Positions 45,627-59,658 are shown, numbered from the stretch's first letter. The stretch: DNA of 64,000 nt from Hyphodiscus hymeniophilus (GCA_016508695.1 VNKQ01000018.1:1116001-1180000), one strand, 5' to 3'. Translations and numbers: made by a program. Notes: a model not told the origin generated them from the sequence alone.

Positions 45627-48600
45627 ATGGCGACCATGGCGTAAGTTGTCATCCAATGTTGTCGTGCACCAATTACTGATATTTGCAGCGAACCTTCCGC
45701 TGGAGAACCTGCCTACGAATTCAAAGGTCACCCGCAGCCACCTCCAGATGAACGCCTTCAGGCATGCAAAAACTTCCTTGCGGATGAAGATGTCCACCGG
45801 AAGCTCAATTTCATATCTCAGCTCACCCAAATCGAAGACTTCATCAAAGACCTGGAAGAGAAACGGGTACCTTGCGACCGGAGGCTTTTCCAAGATGTCA
45901 AAGTCATGGCTAGAGTTCAACGTGAATGGTTGGGACTTATGGATGCTCCGCCCTGCGACGAGAACCCCTGCAAGCCCGACGGGAATCTACCCATTTTCAA
46001 CCGTCTCTTTTCCAAGGAGTCTAGAAGAGAACTCCAGGACGAAAAGGAAGCATGGGGTCTAGCGAACCAAGTTCGAGAAGATCATGCACCATTCACCGTC
46101 GAGAGACATGACCAGACTGAATTCCTGCAGAAGTTGAAGGAGGATGAGTCTGAGAATCCGGAAATGATCGAAGAAGGGACCAATTTACTGTGCGTCGAGA
46201 GTCGGGCTTATGATTGTGCACTGAGAGAACCTTCAATGATTCCGGTTTGGTTACATCCAAGGCTTGGCTTGGCAAATAAAGGCGTCAAAGCTTCAGACGA
46301 AGACCCGTGGTATCGGAAAGACGTGCGTCCGAGTGGAATCAGACGACGCCCGCCACCGCAAGCATTGCCCAGCTATCTGCAGCACGCGCAAACAACCATT
46401 AATGTCCTCCTGCAGAAGTTCGCCGACGGCCTCGCAAACGACGACCAGATTACCCAGCTGGAAGGATTTCTGAAAGATTTCGAACTCCCCACTCTCAGGG
46501 AAGCTCGGAAACGTCTCGAGAGCGGCCTCGAGCACTACGCTGACAGGAACAGGAGCGCGCACGCTGAGAAGATTGCAGCTCTAAAAGATGAGGTCAGGGT
46601 GCAATTCAAGAAGTGGCTTTCCAGTTTTGCCAAAGACGGGGTACAATTCGTCGTTGGCGAGAAGCCTGTCACCCATATCTTACTCCCGGGAGTATTCTAC
46701 GTCCCTGAAGGGGAACCAACTGCAGAGGAGCTGGACCGACTTGCGAGGTGCCAGGAAAGAGCGAATTTCCTCCTGCAGACAACGCCTGGAGAGCTGGAGG
46801 TGAACGACGATGCACGCAGTGAGCTGGCATCCTATTTGCGAAGTGAATGGTCTCCGAGGATGAGCAGAATCATGGATGAAATGGCAGCACTCGTTGCGCC
46901 CACAGACAGCGCAGGTAAAGATAGAAGACAAGAGCTCAGTGCTCAATTCGCCAAAGCTGAAGTTGCTCTGCTGCAGCCGCTCCTAGGAAAAAGCATACGG
47001 CTTCAATATCGACGACCAGGAGAGATTGTAAATCAGACTTCGGCTGACCTGTTCATAGACTGGTCGCCTGGCGCGGATCTGATGCCGTTCGAGGATACAA
47101 TCGTCTTGCCAGGGCCGGGGGAAGATTTGGATGAACTCGAGAACAGTATCAACAGCGTTCTTGAGAGCATGGACACTTATCCGGGGTCTCTCGGTAAGAA
47201 GGAGATCAACACGTTTGAGCGAGAACTTGAGAAAGTCATGTTCCCTGCCTTGCGAAGACTGCGAGACAAGTACTTGACAGCGAAGGCCCAGCGCTCAGGT
47301 CGCAGGGCAGATGCAGAGGAACGTGATATAAAGTTCGAGTACGATGCTGCCTGTCGGGCCTGGGTGAATTCCTTCCTACCCGGGAGGATTCACATTCGAT
47401 CGATACAGCCGTATCAACAAGCTGAGGGACCAGGCGTGCTGTATTTCAGAGTAGCTACTGCCGGCTTAAATCCGAATATCGGTCAACGCCTGAAGGTTCT
47501 CGCGGACAATATCAATCGGGAGTTGAAGAAGGGTGTTCAGCTTGAAGACAACCCCGAAAAACAAGACCTTTATCCCTTCCTGGCCAATCTTCAATACCCT
47601 CGACTGAAGAAGATGGACGAATATCGCAGGGAGCTAAGAGCAAATTCGTCAGAAGACGGGTTGAGAGCAGAGCAAGAGGCCCACAGGAAGTGGCGGAAAG
47701 CGTACAACTCCTGGGTTACCTCCTTTCAAGGCACGAATGTAGTGATACGTTTTTCGAACCCCACGGACACCACCTTGGGTGACCCGTCCATTGTCTACTA
47801 CCACGGTGCGCTGGGGCAAGATATCCTCCCCGAAACTCCCGAAACACCAGGCGAAAAGCAGGACCCTCCTTTGACGCGCCGAGACGTTGACCGTGCGGTA
47901 CTCCTGCTCGACGCTTATAAACATCTGGCGAACAACAAACTGGAATTAGCAGCCCGAATGGATGGCGCTCACTGCTTACCGCCCTCCGTCGCTGGGAGGC
48001 TGGAAGAATACAGAGCTGCCCACGCATCTGGGGCGTCCACCGAAATGATAGAAGAGAAAGCGAACGCTGCCATCTCTGCATTCTCCTCCTGGGAAAAGAA
48101 GATCCAAAATGAGGCTCAGGCCGCCTTTCCAACACCGACACTGCCTCCCATCCCTACACTGATTCGAGAGGAAGAGTTGTGGATTAACCACCTCCTGGAA
48201 ACGCAATTGTATCCTAGCGGCGCTGAACTGAAAAGGATTAACGACTTGATAGCGCCGTACTGGAAACGACAGCTCGCCGAATTGCAAGACCGGCGACGAG
48301 CCAGATGTCGCTCTCATGGAGCATCACAAGCACAGATCGATTCGATGGATATGGGTATCGACACTTTCAGCATCGAGTTTCAGGAATTCAAAGCCAAATG
48401 CCGTGCTCGTGGATTCAAGATCGTCCCGGTTGAGGTTGGGCCCAACGAGTTCGAGTTCCAAGCGCAAGACCCGGATCCTCAACCGTCCAGCCTAAAATTA
48501 CAGCGGGTAGTGCAGAGCTTCGCGGACCTGACCCTGGGAGGAAATCCTTGGTCATTGTTCGACGGCATGACTCCGACTGGGATCCGGGAAGCCCTTTTCA

Positions 48601-51600
48601 AGATTGAGGAAACTATCAATGCTCTTTTATCGATCCACTTGAGACCGCTGGGAGATAATAGGGACCCCGATAAATCCAGGCATCGCACCTTTGCCGAGCA
48701 GAGTCGGTTGGTCACCTTGTTGTATCCATTCTTTCCACGCAGTTTTGACGATGCTTGGCGACAGCTACAGGCAGCAACCAGCGCTATCCCATCCGCAAAC
48801 ATAGCTGATAAGGAGAGCTACGAATACCGAAAACGACGTGACTCGTACCGAAGATTTCTTGATCTCTATACGCCTTGGGTCAGCAGACTTGAGGCCATCG
48901 GAGTGCGGTTGGTTCTGGGATCCAAAGAGAAAAATGTCGTAGACAACGTCGACGGCAATCTCTATTTCGATTACAAACCACCGACTCTCGATCAAAGTTC
49001 GGACGCTAACACCACTCGACGTCTGGCCCCTGAATGGCAAAGGGTTGAAGATGAGATCAATGATCTTTTGCGCATTAGAAGATCTCGGATAATGAATTTG
49101 GCGCAAAGCAAGAGGCTGCGGGCTTTGTTGAGAGCCATAATGCCGAGCTCGCTTGCGATGATGGATGATAACATACGCTCCCTTTCCCAACAGGTTAGGG
49201 CTGGCAACGCCTCTCCGGCCTTGTCTAGCGAGTACGATGCTGCGGTGAATAATTGGCTTTACGAGTACTCTCTTTGGGTTGCCGAATTTGCTCTGAATGG
49301 AGTCAGACTGCAGAAACCTGTGCCCGGCGAGGTCTTTGCCCCATCACCCAAAAGCAACGTCATGCTCATCCGAGTTGAGACCGTTGACAAGATCCCCGAT
49401 GATTCGACCGAAAGTGCGGCTCTCCCGTCCCATATAAAGGCAGCGGAGGATTCGATCAACCGTTATATTGGTGGCGAGCAGCGCAATACGCCCGAGGCGA
49501 CACTGGACTTTCTCTTCCCGCTCTGGTTGCCATTCCGTGAGGACGCTCGCCAGCAGTGGTACGAGAAACTGTTTCCCAGATACAGCACCGAGCCATATTC
49601 CATCTCGTCGGTGGATTCTAAGAGGCTCAAAGCGGCAGTGGAAGTGCAACTTCGCAATTCTTTTTCCGCCTTCGTTGAACGGCTGAGTGGCGCATCTCCA
49701 AGGCCGGAGGTTGTACTGGTCGAGACTCGACCAGAGTTCTTCGCCCTAAAGCCAGCTCCTGGTGCGACGGCTGGTGGCACTTCGAACGAAGAAGTGCTGA
49801 ATGGACTGGTTCGGGAGACGATGACCATAGGATGGGTCAACGACCAGATCCCCGAATTCCTGGATCTTGCCTTCAAGGAGTTCTTCTCTCTCACGTCAAA
49901 AGCAAAAAGTCAATTTACATCATCTGCTGCGCAACCTCTCACAGACCAGGAAAGTAAACGAGTTAAAACTCTCCTCAGGCCGCTCTCCCGAGACAAAGTC
50001 CATTCAGTCACGCATGAGGTCTTGAGGTTATGGGATCGGATGATTGCTGGTGCGGATCTGTCAAAAATCGACCGAGACCATCTTAAAAATCTCAGCGTGA
50101 AGTTGATGTGGGCCGTTTGGGGGAGATCCAACAACGAGGTCGTGAACTCGATTTCCAATGCTTTGTATTACCCTCCCATTGAACCTCGCCTGGTTCCAGT
50201 GTCCTCGGCAGTCGAAGGACCGAGTCTACCAACGATTGACCCTCCCGTCCAGACGGAGATGGATGCGGTGATAGACGAGGTGAACACTATCTTTGAGAAG
50301 TACAAGAGAGGAGCGCTTCAGCAAAAGGAGATCGACTTTCTGAAGTACGTCTTAGTGCCCCTGCTCCCGCCGAGCCTCCAGAGTATGCATCGCCAGAAGA
50401 TCGATCTCCAAAGAAAGCAGGCAACGTTCGAAGGATTAACGGCGAACGAGGTCCTGATGCTTGGTGGACTTCAACAGCAGTTCAATGACAAGCTTGAGCT
50501 ATTTTTGAACTCCACTGAGAAGTTCGACGATATGCTCACTGCGTGGTCTCTCGACTATAAGGCCACGGAGAGGTTCTACATACTCGCAAAGTCGTGGGAA
50601 ATGATAATGAATGTTGCCGATCAAGATGGATCAAAAGCCTCTAAAGCTGGCGACGAACAAGGCGATGGCTTTTCCGCGGGTAGAACGGTTACGCAGGCCG
50701 TGACCCTGCCACCAGCTGATGCAGTCAATCTCCCGATCATTAGAGACGACACTTTACGTGACCATCAGGAAACTCGCCAAATATTGAGACTCTTTACGGA
50801 GAACTATGAAGGCACGTTTGACGACCGACTCCTTCTCGACAATATGATACCTCCTCTGAAACAACTGTATGAGGAAATCAACGCGCTCAGAGACCGAGAA
50901 CGCAGCACCCAACTCATGTTTGATGAGACTCAGCGACTACGTACAGTGATGGAGGAGTTTGCTAGGGATTACATGATATGGTATTCCTCGTTGACGGTAA
51001 GGACACCCGTGCTAGATTTTTGGTGTCATGCTAATGCTCTACTCCAGCTGGAACAGATCAAAACATTTAAAGGACTGGCCGTAGACTTTAGTGCCAAAGC
51101 TGAACGGAGAGGAGTCCGAAGAGCTGCTGTTGAGCTCGCTTTGAACTTGTTCGCTACGAACGAAGAGCAGCATCGTCCGCATGACCGCTTCCGGAGGCTT
51201 GCTTTACCACCTGCCTATCAACCCCCTCAGGAAGAGGTCCCTTTGTGGAAACCCTTGGAGCCATGGAAACGCCCGTTGGAGCTGGATCCCTTCCACTACA
51301 CGAAGATTATGAGGAAATTCCGGAGATGGAAGGATCACACTTATGGTAATGCTCGCAATCAAACGGTCGAGACCCAAGCCGGTCGTCTCCCGCCTCCAGT
51401 CAATTACAGCGGCCCCTTCACAATACAAAGTCTCTACGACATGCAAGAAATTGTAAGGAAGAGATTACGGCACCTAAGCGAAATCAGTGCCCTGCTGCTG
51501 AAAACTCAAGAGAGTGCCCCACGAACGCTCGTGGAAGGAGTGTGTGAAATCATCTACTCAGCCATGGGACCGGACAGCCATCATCATCCACTTTATGACA

Positions 51601-53944
51601 ATGACCCGTTGGTGGAGGGTGATCTTGATCTTCTGAAGCAGCTGTGTGAGTCCTCTTGGGCTGGTGACGAGAGACGACTTTTTGGGGACCACATCGCAGG
51701 ATTACCGAACCAGGAACCGGCATTTAGTCAAGAGAAAGCAGAACTGGAAGAATTTGAGAGGGATCTCACAGGGGCCTGGCTTGCAGACGATGATCCACGA
51801 CCCCTCTTACCCCTCTGGAGGCCGGTTAAGCCTCTAAGATGGAATTCGGGCTCGAGTAATGACTCTGTTCAGCGAAGATATGACAAGAGGCTCCAGTGCC
51901 AACCTGGCAGACCTTTGACTGAAGTCTTACAAAGAATTAACATCGAACGTCGTGCGAAGGCCATGAAAATGAGTGGGACCCAGGATGCTTATTTCTGGAA
52001 AGAGGACAGCAAGTTATACCGGTTCCTAGATGTTTTGCATGATGCTGGTCGCATTCAGTAAGTGCATAGATTCCTACCCAAAATTGAAGCTGACTGGAAA
52101 GCTTTGATAAAAAAACCGAGAGCGTTATGCGGATTCCACCCACTCGTCACCCAGAGGATAAATGGGTCTTATCAGAAGATGACGCAAAGCGTGCCAGATA
52201 CGTTAAGTTCAACGACGAGACCAAGCAATATGAAGTTCAGTACGATGCGTATGGAACTATAGGGCCCCCCATTGTGCAGCCGAGTAAGCGGCAGCACTTT
52301 CAACAGATAGCTTTCAGACTAGGTCGTGACATTCGACATCTCACCGAGCTGCTAGCCGACCCCGAGGACAGAAATGACACGCGCCTCAAACAGCAACTCG
52401 AGAGTTTGCACAAAACAATCCAGCGTATGAACAAAGTCGACGCTGGTCAGGGGTCTAGCAACGACAGTCTTCCAACTGTGGAGGGCATTACCTTGAAGAA
52501 GATCGCTCGTGATCTGCTCAAATATGCTCCGGAATTTCTCGAAGACATTGGCCTAGAGCGCAGCCACGACGTTAGTACCATCACAGAGGCTCAAGCGGCA
52601 AAAGTGATTCAGTTGCAACTCATCGAGGAGTCGAACAACAATTGGGAGGCCCGTTTTCCTGAAGACGAACATGTCTGGGATTGGGTCGATGATCCCACTC
52701 CCACGACAATCACGCAAGCGCCTGCTGGGACGACCCCTACTAATACTCCTCCTCAAGATACTGTAACCGCAGTTAGTACTAGACGGCAGTCCCCTGAGTT
52801 TCGAAAATCCTTCTTCACGATGAGAAGATGGCCGGTGGATTGTCAAAGCACGGCTATGCAGACCATAATCAAGGCTTCTGGGCCAACTATCCTGGAGAAA
52901 CCAGATCCCACGCAGACTCAGACAGTGCCGGCGGCTCCTAAACCTACAGATGCTCAGATACAAGCAGCTGCTGCAGGACCTCTACCCAGAGAGCGGTGGA
53001 CTGGAAGAGGTGGTGCTCCACACTTTCCCTTTGGGGAAACACCTTTCCAGCAAGCATTCCAAAGCTTCCGCATAGAGCAGGACTTGATTGATGGTGAGTG
53101 GCATAATAATCACAACTTTTTAACCCAATATAGCAACTAACTCTGGATAGTTCCGGAATTTTATGTACCTCCTCCGTCACGTAGTCTCGGGAGTAGACTT
53201 AAGCTCAAGATGGCGGAACGTGAGGCAGAGCAAAAGCGCCGAGAGCATGAGGAGAGTGAGAAAAGAAAAGAAGAGGCTCGCGAGGCCTCCCGTGCCAACG
53301 ATGTATTCGCTCTTCCAAGCATCCCATCGGATTGGAATCCGACCAGCGTTTCCGCTGCAGAGAAGCGGCATGATCTCGTTGAGCGAGCAAAAAGAATTCC
53401 CGGTTTCTCAAGAGCCAACGAGGAGTATTACTCACCAGCAGAGCTCGCGCTGATGAAGCGTCGCGAAGACTGGATGGAGGAGATCAAGGCGAAGGAGGAA
53501 GCGGAGGCGATGATAGTGAAGCGAGCGGACAGGCCTTTGGGGCAAATCTCACGTATTGAACTTTGCAAATTGCAGGACGAGCTCGATATTGATCCTATCA
53601 CCGAGCGGAGGCGCCCTGATTCTATACCCACAAAGACTCCCAAGCTAAGGAAGAAGCGACCATCCTTAAGGCAGGCCGCCGTAGAAGAGACGATGGTGAG
53701 TGGAGGCGCAGGAGAAGGAGACAGGGCGACTACATCGTCAGGACCCGACAAGGTGTACGATGCAAACGCGCAGGCCTTGCCGGCACGGGATATCAGGGCG
53801 AGGACGAGAACGGAGACCTCTGTTGCGACGGATTCGAAGAAGAGAACAGCCGATGAATCTGGGGTATTACCGTTGCGCAGAAGGAAAAAGCCCAGGAGGC
53901 AAGCACCTGTAGAAGAGACGACAGATGACGATATGGGAGCCTAG
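45627..53944 (+). CDS. Giant uncharacterised protein (2,705 aa) of about 12 tandem helical repeats
   Basis: Exons 45627-45640, 45689-50996, 51048-52057, 52102-53093 and 53151-53944; introns of 48, 51, 44 and 57 bp, all phase-consistent. The coding sum is 8,118 nt. The first exon is only 14 nt. From about residue 230 to 1,800 the protein repeats a unit of roughly 120-145 residues: a helix with E-x2-[ST]-I-N-x-[LV]-L, a helix pair, then a W/F-rich helix and short strands of the type F-x2-W-x3-F-x3-G-[VI]-x-[LIV], and a Pro-rich linker. The I-N motif falls near residues 242, 492, 613, 837, 981, 1128 and 1261, with weaker copies between and after. The C terminus has a Glu/Lys/Arg coiled coil and two basic KKRP-type clusters suggesting nuclear import. 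No known domain was recognised. A scaffold role is a guess. Confidence 0.86.
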
Positions 53945-56900
53945 GCCTGGGGAATGTTGAGGCTTGATTGTTCTGGGCGTCTTGGGGTTCTGCATTTGAA
54001 AATCACGTCTTAGAGTTTGCTTGGCTTTGGATTGCTATATGTAAATCAACTCGATTCGTTTTGGTTCATTTCTGAGACCAAGTGCGATGCGTGAACCTCC
54101 CAGAGTCGGAATTCGAACATGATGATTGAGAATTGAGAGCTGTTCATGGGAGATTTGTATGGTTTTGTATTATCATTTACTCTATTCGTCTTGCGTGGAG
54201 GGGGATTAGTTCCCATACCCTTTCATCACCAACTATGTTTGGGGTTCTAAACTTTCATTATTGTTAATAGACAGGAGGGGCTCCAGGGAACGAGTCGTCC
54301 TATGTATACAACCAGGAATGGACCAGCCAAGCCAGTTGCCTGGTACGAAGGCAAGAAGCACGTCAATTTAGACAAGGGGGCTAAAACGTGGAAGTAGTAT
54401 TCAACCAATAAACCGAAAGGCAAAATGGAGGATTTAGCCGCCAGCCTCAACTCGAATTAGCCAGTTCGGATACGTATCACAGGCGCCAACCGTCATCTCG
54501 ACTCCAAAGAAGCGCACAGCTCTAACTTAGAGCCTCTAAGTCTCTAACGTATAGACCGCAATCACCAATCAAGTACGGAGTCATATCAGGCAAAATATCC
54601 AAGACTTTCACAAGGACACCCCTACCTTATTCTTGTCCGAAGCACTTTACCTGGAGCCTGATACTCCACCCTAACCGCTTGCTTCTTGAGCAATCTCGAC
54701 ACCCGCCCCTTGTAGATACCGTAGCAGGGAGCATATTCCTAACGCTTCTAGAAGACAACTAGCATAGCCAATATCTGGCCAACCCGAGTATTTGGTTGTG
54801 CCGTTTTTATCGGAGATGAGATGGTAGGCTGGCTGCCCCCTTGAAGCGATGTTGTCGTTGGTCGTTTGTGTGGTATGACTAGGCCGTAGATATGACCCAT
54901 ATTCAGCTAAGTGGAAACTTGAAAGAGCTTCGGGGATTTTATTGGAGCTTTTGAAGACTATTTAGAAGCTCGTTGTGTAGTTATTACTCAAGGAAGACAT
55001 GGCACGATGAAGCCACCCCTATCAAATCCTTGTGCTGATAACAATTGTTTCGGCCTTGTGTTTCAAGATCAATATAATGTATCATCGGCACAATTATGCT
55101 AAGACGAAACGAGGTATCTGCCTTACCATCCCGCCTCTCTTAATGGGCAATTACTCCACCCAAATTTCGTGGAACATAATGAATCATCGTGATCTTCAGC
55201 AATAGTCAACATCAGATGCATATATGGTCACGTGCAAGTTCCACCGTGACGAAACGACACCAACGAGACCAGATCCCGCTCGCGGGACAGGGTAACGCAT
55301 CCGGGCAAGATAAACAACAGGTGGGACCCGATGTCACGATGCGCGGAACTCTCACCAGTTGAAGAGGTGTTCGACACTGTGTTGTATGTAAACTTGTAGT
55401 AATGATTGCCCAAGATCGCCATGTATCCTAACAAATGATTGACACGTTAGAGACACATTGGCCGTGTTCGACAGTTTGTGAAATGGAAAACTTGAAATGG
55501 CTAGGTATGATTTTCAAAGCGGAGATGGTCATTGTCCAATCGTTTGCTGGGGTTGGCGACGATGAAAACGGACCTCTTCCCTTTCAGCCGACACGAAATG
55601 TTCCTTTGATCCGCACGAAACCACTACGTTCGCTGCGGGAGGCTAGAGTTACACAGGCAGAATCTCCGGGGGCTTTTGTGGGCTTGTGGGCCTGCAAATG
55701 AAGATCCAAGAGGCTGAATGCAGCTTGGCAAGTGGCATTCACATACGGAATATGCTGCTCTCTCTTATTTTCTTACTAGCTTGTGAGTCGCCGCGTGGTG
55801 AACACGTTCACCGTTTAATAGATTGGCTTTTGGTGGATTGATCTGGTAGATAATTCATGGTAGGAGTAGGGAGTCAGCCACCAGCCTTAAAGCACCCTGC
55901 AGTGCCTGCACCCTTAGAGGGATCCCCTAGGGTTAGGAATTGAAGGCCTACTATTTGCTCCGTAGGAACCAGCAATTTCATCAAGTGATGTGGAGAAGTC
56001 TCAGTATTTGTGGACCGATTTGGCGCCTTTGCGCCTTTGGAAGTTTGGAGGTTTGGAAATTTGGAAGTCCTTTGGTCCATGGAATATTCATTTCAAATGC
56101 AAGATGGTCACGCGGTTGCGTGGACTCAAATGCCGTATCCCGTGGCACACTGCCAGGCCCAGACACCAGGTCTAGTTAATCCGAAGAAGCCGATCCAGCG
56201 TCTTAGCGACGGGAGCAGGGCAGGAACTCCTCAAACCGACTCGAGCGCCTGATGATGAACTTTGGAGACCTGGGAACGTAGGGTACCTATTTCGTGATAC
56301 AATGCGCCCTGAGGCGCTCCTCTGACGCGGTCAGCAACTAGATCCCCACTCCAAGCCTACGGGTTTCTGGTCGCGGTACTCCTACATGATGCACCCTATG
56401 GTCCCAGGCGAACGAGTCAGCGCATTAGATTGGAGGAAGTCAAAGCCTCTGACCTTGCAGGTTCGCATGCATCTACGGACTCCGTACAGTGCTCGCAGCT
56501 TTGATCAAAGGTTGGCTTATGCGACCAAGACTCATTCGTGCGTGGATATTGCACAGATTCAGGGCCCTAAGGCGTTGTTGAGCTATTGCATCGATGCGAC
56601 GAAGCTTGAAGACTCCGACTGCCCTGAAACCCAAGTGGAGATTCAACAAAGCAGCGGGTGTCGAGTTTGCCTTTCGGTTTCTGGTAAGACCTCAAGAGCT
56701 CAATTTTGAGGAGAAGCGTAGGGCTTTTGAAAGGAGAGTAAGAATACGAACAAAAGGTAAATATGAATGCGTGGTAAATAAATAAGGTCAGCCCATGAGA
56801 CTGAGACGATAGTACAACTGTTACATGATACAACCTCTGGGGTAGGCACTCTATCCCAGACATTGCGAACTTGCGAATTGCTAAATTTACTCGGGATAAT

Positions 56901-58613
56901 CAAGGCCACACCCTCATTATTGGCGTTTTGCGAGGCTGGCTGTGATTGGAGATAGGAGGATACGTCCGGGGAAAAAACAATGGCTGCATGGTTGCGGTAG
57001 CTACTGGAACTGGGATAACTGCATGCTCGACGCCACCGGTCTGGGGTTGGCTTCACTTCTGCTATGATCCGCCAGCGCTTCAGACTGCTGAAACAGAAAA
57101 CCCCATCTGGTGGATTGTATACAAGAACTGGTTGGCGTGTAAGCCGACATGCGCACCGCCATCAGATACCCTTCTAAATCTTTTTCTCCTTCGGATCTTC
57201 CCAAGCTGTCAAAGCCTAGAAGCCGTCGTCGGACTCGTCATAGACTGGACGGTGCTAGACCCGCCCCGGTAGTAGGGTACTCGTACTTGATCCCATGATT
57301 TACAGAATCACCCAAAACTGTCAGCAACGACAAAGCTGCTCGCAACAGCCCGCGTTCTCGCACTAAGGGGTGCTCCGTAACGCCGATGGGGACACCGCAA
57401 GGACAGGAATTGTCAATGATTTACCTTCGTACTTTTGAAATTGATTCGATATATATTGAGGGGTCGAGTAGGGAGGTGGATTCAGGCTAAAGGAGAACTA
57501 CAATTGTCCGAGCCGAGGTGCTGTAGGTATGATACTCGGACAGGCTTAGTGGCTTTTCACCAATTGACGACATGCAAATCTTCCATGCAGCATTCGAACT
57601 CCTTACCATCCAGACTCCAGTACCACCCTGTGACATGGGCAGTCCAGCGAATCGAGGTTCCCCTTTCAACCGACGGCTGCTTACCCAAGAGGGCACTGGT
57701 CCTGCCTGTTTGTCCACCTCATCACAGAAGATCCCCGATCCACATTCGATGCCGTAAGGATTGCAATGTATCCCGTTCTGATGCTGTGTTGCCGATGTCT
57801 TTTTGTATGGGAAAAGATGATACGGGACACTGAGTGAGTGTAACTCAACCACTGGATCACTCCGAAGATCTTCAAGTCTTTCTTACCTGCGCCATGGTTC
57901 TTCGTCGTACAAATGCGTGGTCTGTTAGATGGACAAAGAAACACTTCTAGGCTCGTAGAAACGGGCTAAGCGTCGGCATGACAAATGGAGGGAAAGCCGA
58001 GATTGAAGTAGTATTGGAACTCCCTCATAGTGGGTTCAATGCGGAACGTTATTACAATAATGGAGAGACATATGGCTGGGATACTCGACATGGGCCCAGT
58101 TATAATGGTAGCATGCCGAGATGCAGAAACATGGATACTTCTCTAATTGGCCATTGAGTACCAAGCTTTGCAAATCATCTAAGCTGCTCTGGGGATGTTC
58201 ATGTTCAACCTCTGGTGTTTGGGTGTTGGCGTCGTGGTCTGATATTTCCCCATTGGCAGCTGGAATGCACTAGTCCTCTACCGCTTACGACGAGACACAG
58301 CTCTCCCAGTAAGATCCCCGCAAAGAGACACACAACCCCAGACTGCAGGAAGAGCTTCCCCATTATCCGCCCTGCCCGGCAAGCTGCTATATATCCGTGG
58401 TTCCCCCCCTTCCCAGAACGATTGTTTGGAAATCAGATTTTGTTGCTCTTTCGGCACTCGACTACCTCCTCAGGTGAATGATTCGCAGATCTCATTGTTA
58501 TTCACAACAAAGAAAGGCGGGGTAGCTACAGCGGCAGGTCCTTCATCCTTCGTCCTCGCTTTCTTCTCACCATCAGTCCACAATATACATAACTAGCTGC
58601 ACAACCACTCGAA
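53945..58613. other. Gene-poor 4.7-kb region
   Basis: Between the giant gene and the acetate transporter. Frames of 60-130 codons on both strands overlap each other and lack motifs. A G/T-rich stretch with GGAAGTTTGG-like near-repeats occurs at 56037-56072. No transposase or repeat borders seen. The right end contains the transporter promoter. Confidence 0.45.
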
Positions 58614-59658
58614 ATGGCGACAACAGCTACAGATGGCGCTCAAGTCAAAGAGTACAATGGCCCCTCAACCACCGATCATGCGCCAAATGCCGGTGTCAAC
58701 GGCTCACACGCTGCCTACAACTACGGTGGCAACCCCCTGGCACACATGAACACTGGAGACTCTGCTCGATTCCCGGCTTTCGGTGGTGAGTTCCAGCCAG
58801 GTCTCTACCGGCCCACGACAGAAAGAAAGTTTGCCAATCCAGCCCCTCTCGGACTGAGCGCTTTCGCTCTCACAACCTTCATTCTCTCGCTCGTCAATGT
58901 TGGCACCCGCAATCTCACAGAACCAAACATCGTGGTGGCATTGGCTTATGGATATGGTGGGCTCGTTCAATTGCTTGCTGGGATGTGGTACGTGACGAGA
59001 CGATGATCCACAAAGCATTCTGGGAACCCGCTAATCGTAAGGATAGGGAAATGGCTGTCGGGAACACCTTTGGTGCTACTGCTCTGTCCTCATATGGTGG
59101 CTTTTGGCTTTCCTTCGCGATCGTGCTCACGCCTGGTGGATTCGATATTCAGGCCGCATACGCAACAGTTGATGCGACGACCGGGAAACCCACAACTGCA
59201 GGTGCAGACGACTTCACGAATGCCTTTGGACTTTTCCTGATCGGCTGGTTTATCTTTACATTCATATTGCTAATCTGCACGCTCCGATCCACCGTCGCCT
59301 TCTTCCTCTTGTTCTTCTTCCTCGATATGGCATTCCTACTTCTCGGTATCGGCTACCTGCAGGCTTCAGCCGGCGTACCGAAGACCTCTGTGATCAAGGC
59401 CGGTGGATACTTTGGACTGTTTGCTGCTTTCACGGCTTGGTACAATGCGTTGGCCGGTATTGCGGATGACAGGTAGGTCTTTTGTCTTTCTTTCCCCGTG
59501 TGATACCCCCAGTGTTCTTCAATTCGCACCAATAAACTCAAACTGACATGTGCTGCACCAGCAACTCCTTCTTCGTTATCCCCGTCGCCCACTTCCCCTG
59601 GTCCGTCAAGGGCCGCGAAAAGAGAGGCGTCTCCAAGACCGAGCGCGAAACCGTCTAA
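58614..59658 (+). CDS. Acetate/ammonium transporter, GPR1/FUN34/YaaH (Ady2/Ato) family
   Basis: Plasma-membrane carrier of the AceTr family, taking up acetate (and related monocarboxylates) with protons; also implicated in ammonia export. Exons 58614-58987, 59047-59472 and 59562-59658, with introns of 59 and 89 bp; 298 residues. A hydrophilic N terminus of about 75 residues precedes the family signature NPAPLGLSAFALTTF, then six hydrophobic spans. The downstream motifs GNTFGATALSSYGGFW and FGLFAAFTAWYNALAG are characteristic. The C terminus is FPWSVKGREK plus a short basic tail. All intron phases agree and no stop intervenes. Expression of relatives is usually induced by acetate and repressed by glucose; no such site was verified here. 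Confidence 0.95.

Noticed and set aside
54000..58600. tRNA, 5S rRNA or transposase remnants in the gene-poor region
   Set aside because: I looked for B-box-like GGTTCGA tracts, terminal repeats and transposase motifs and found none I could support.
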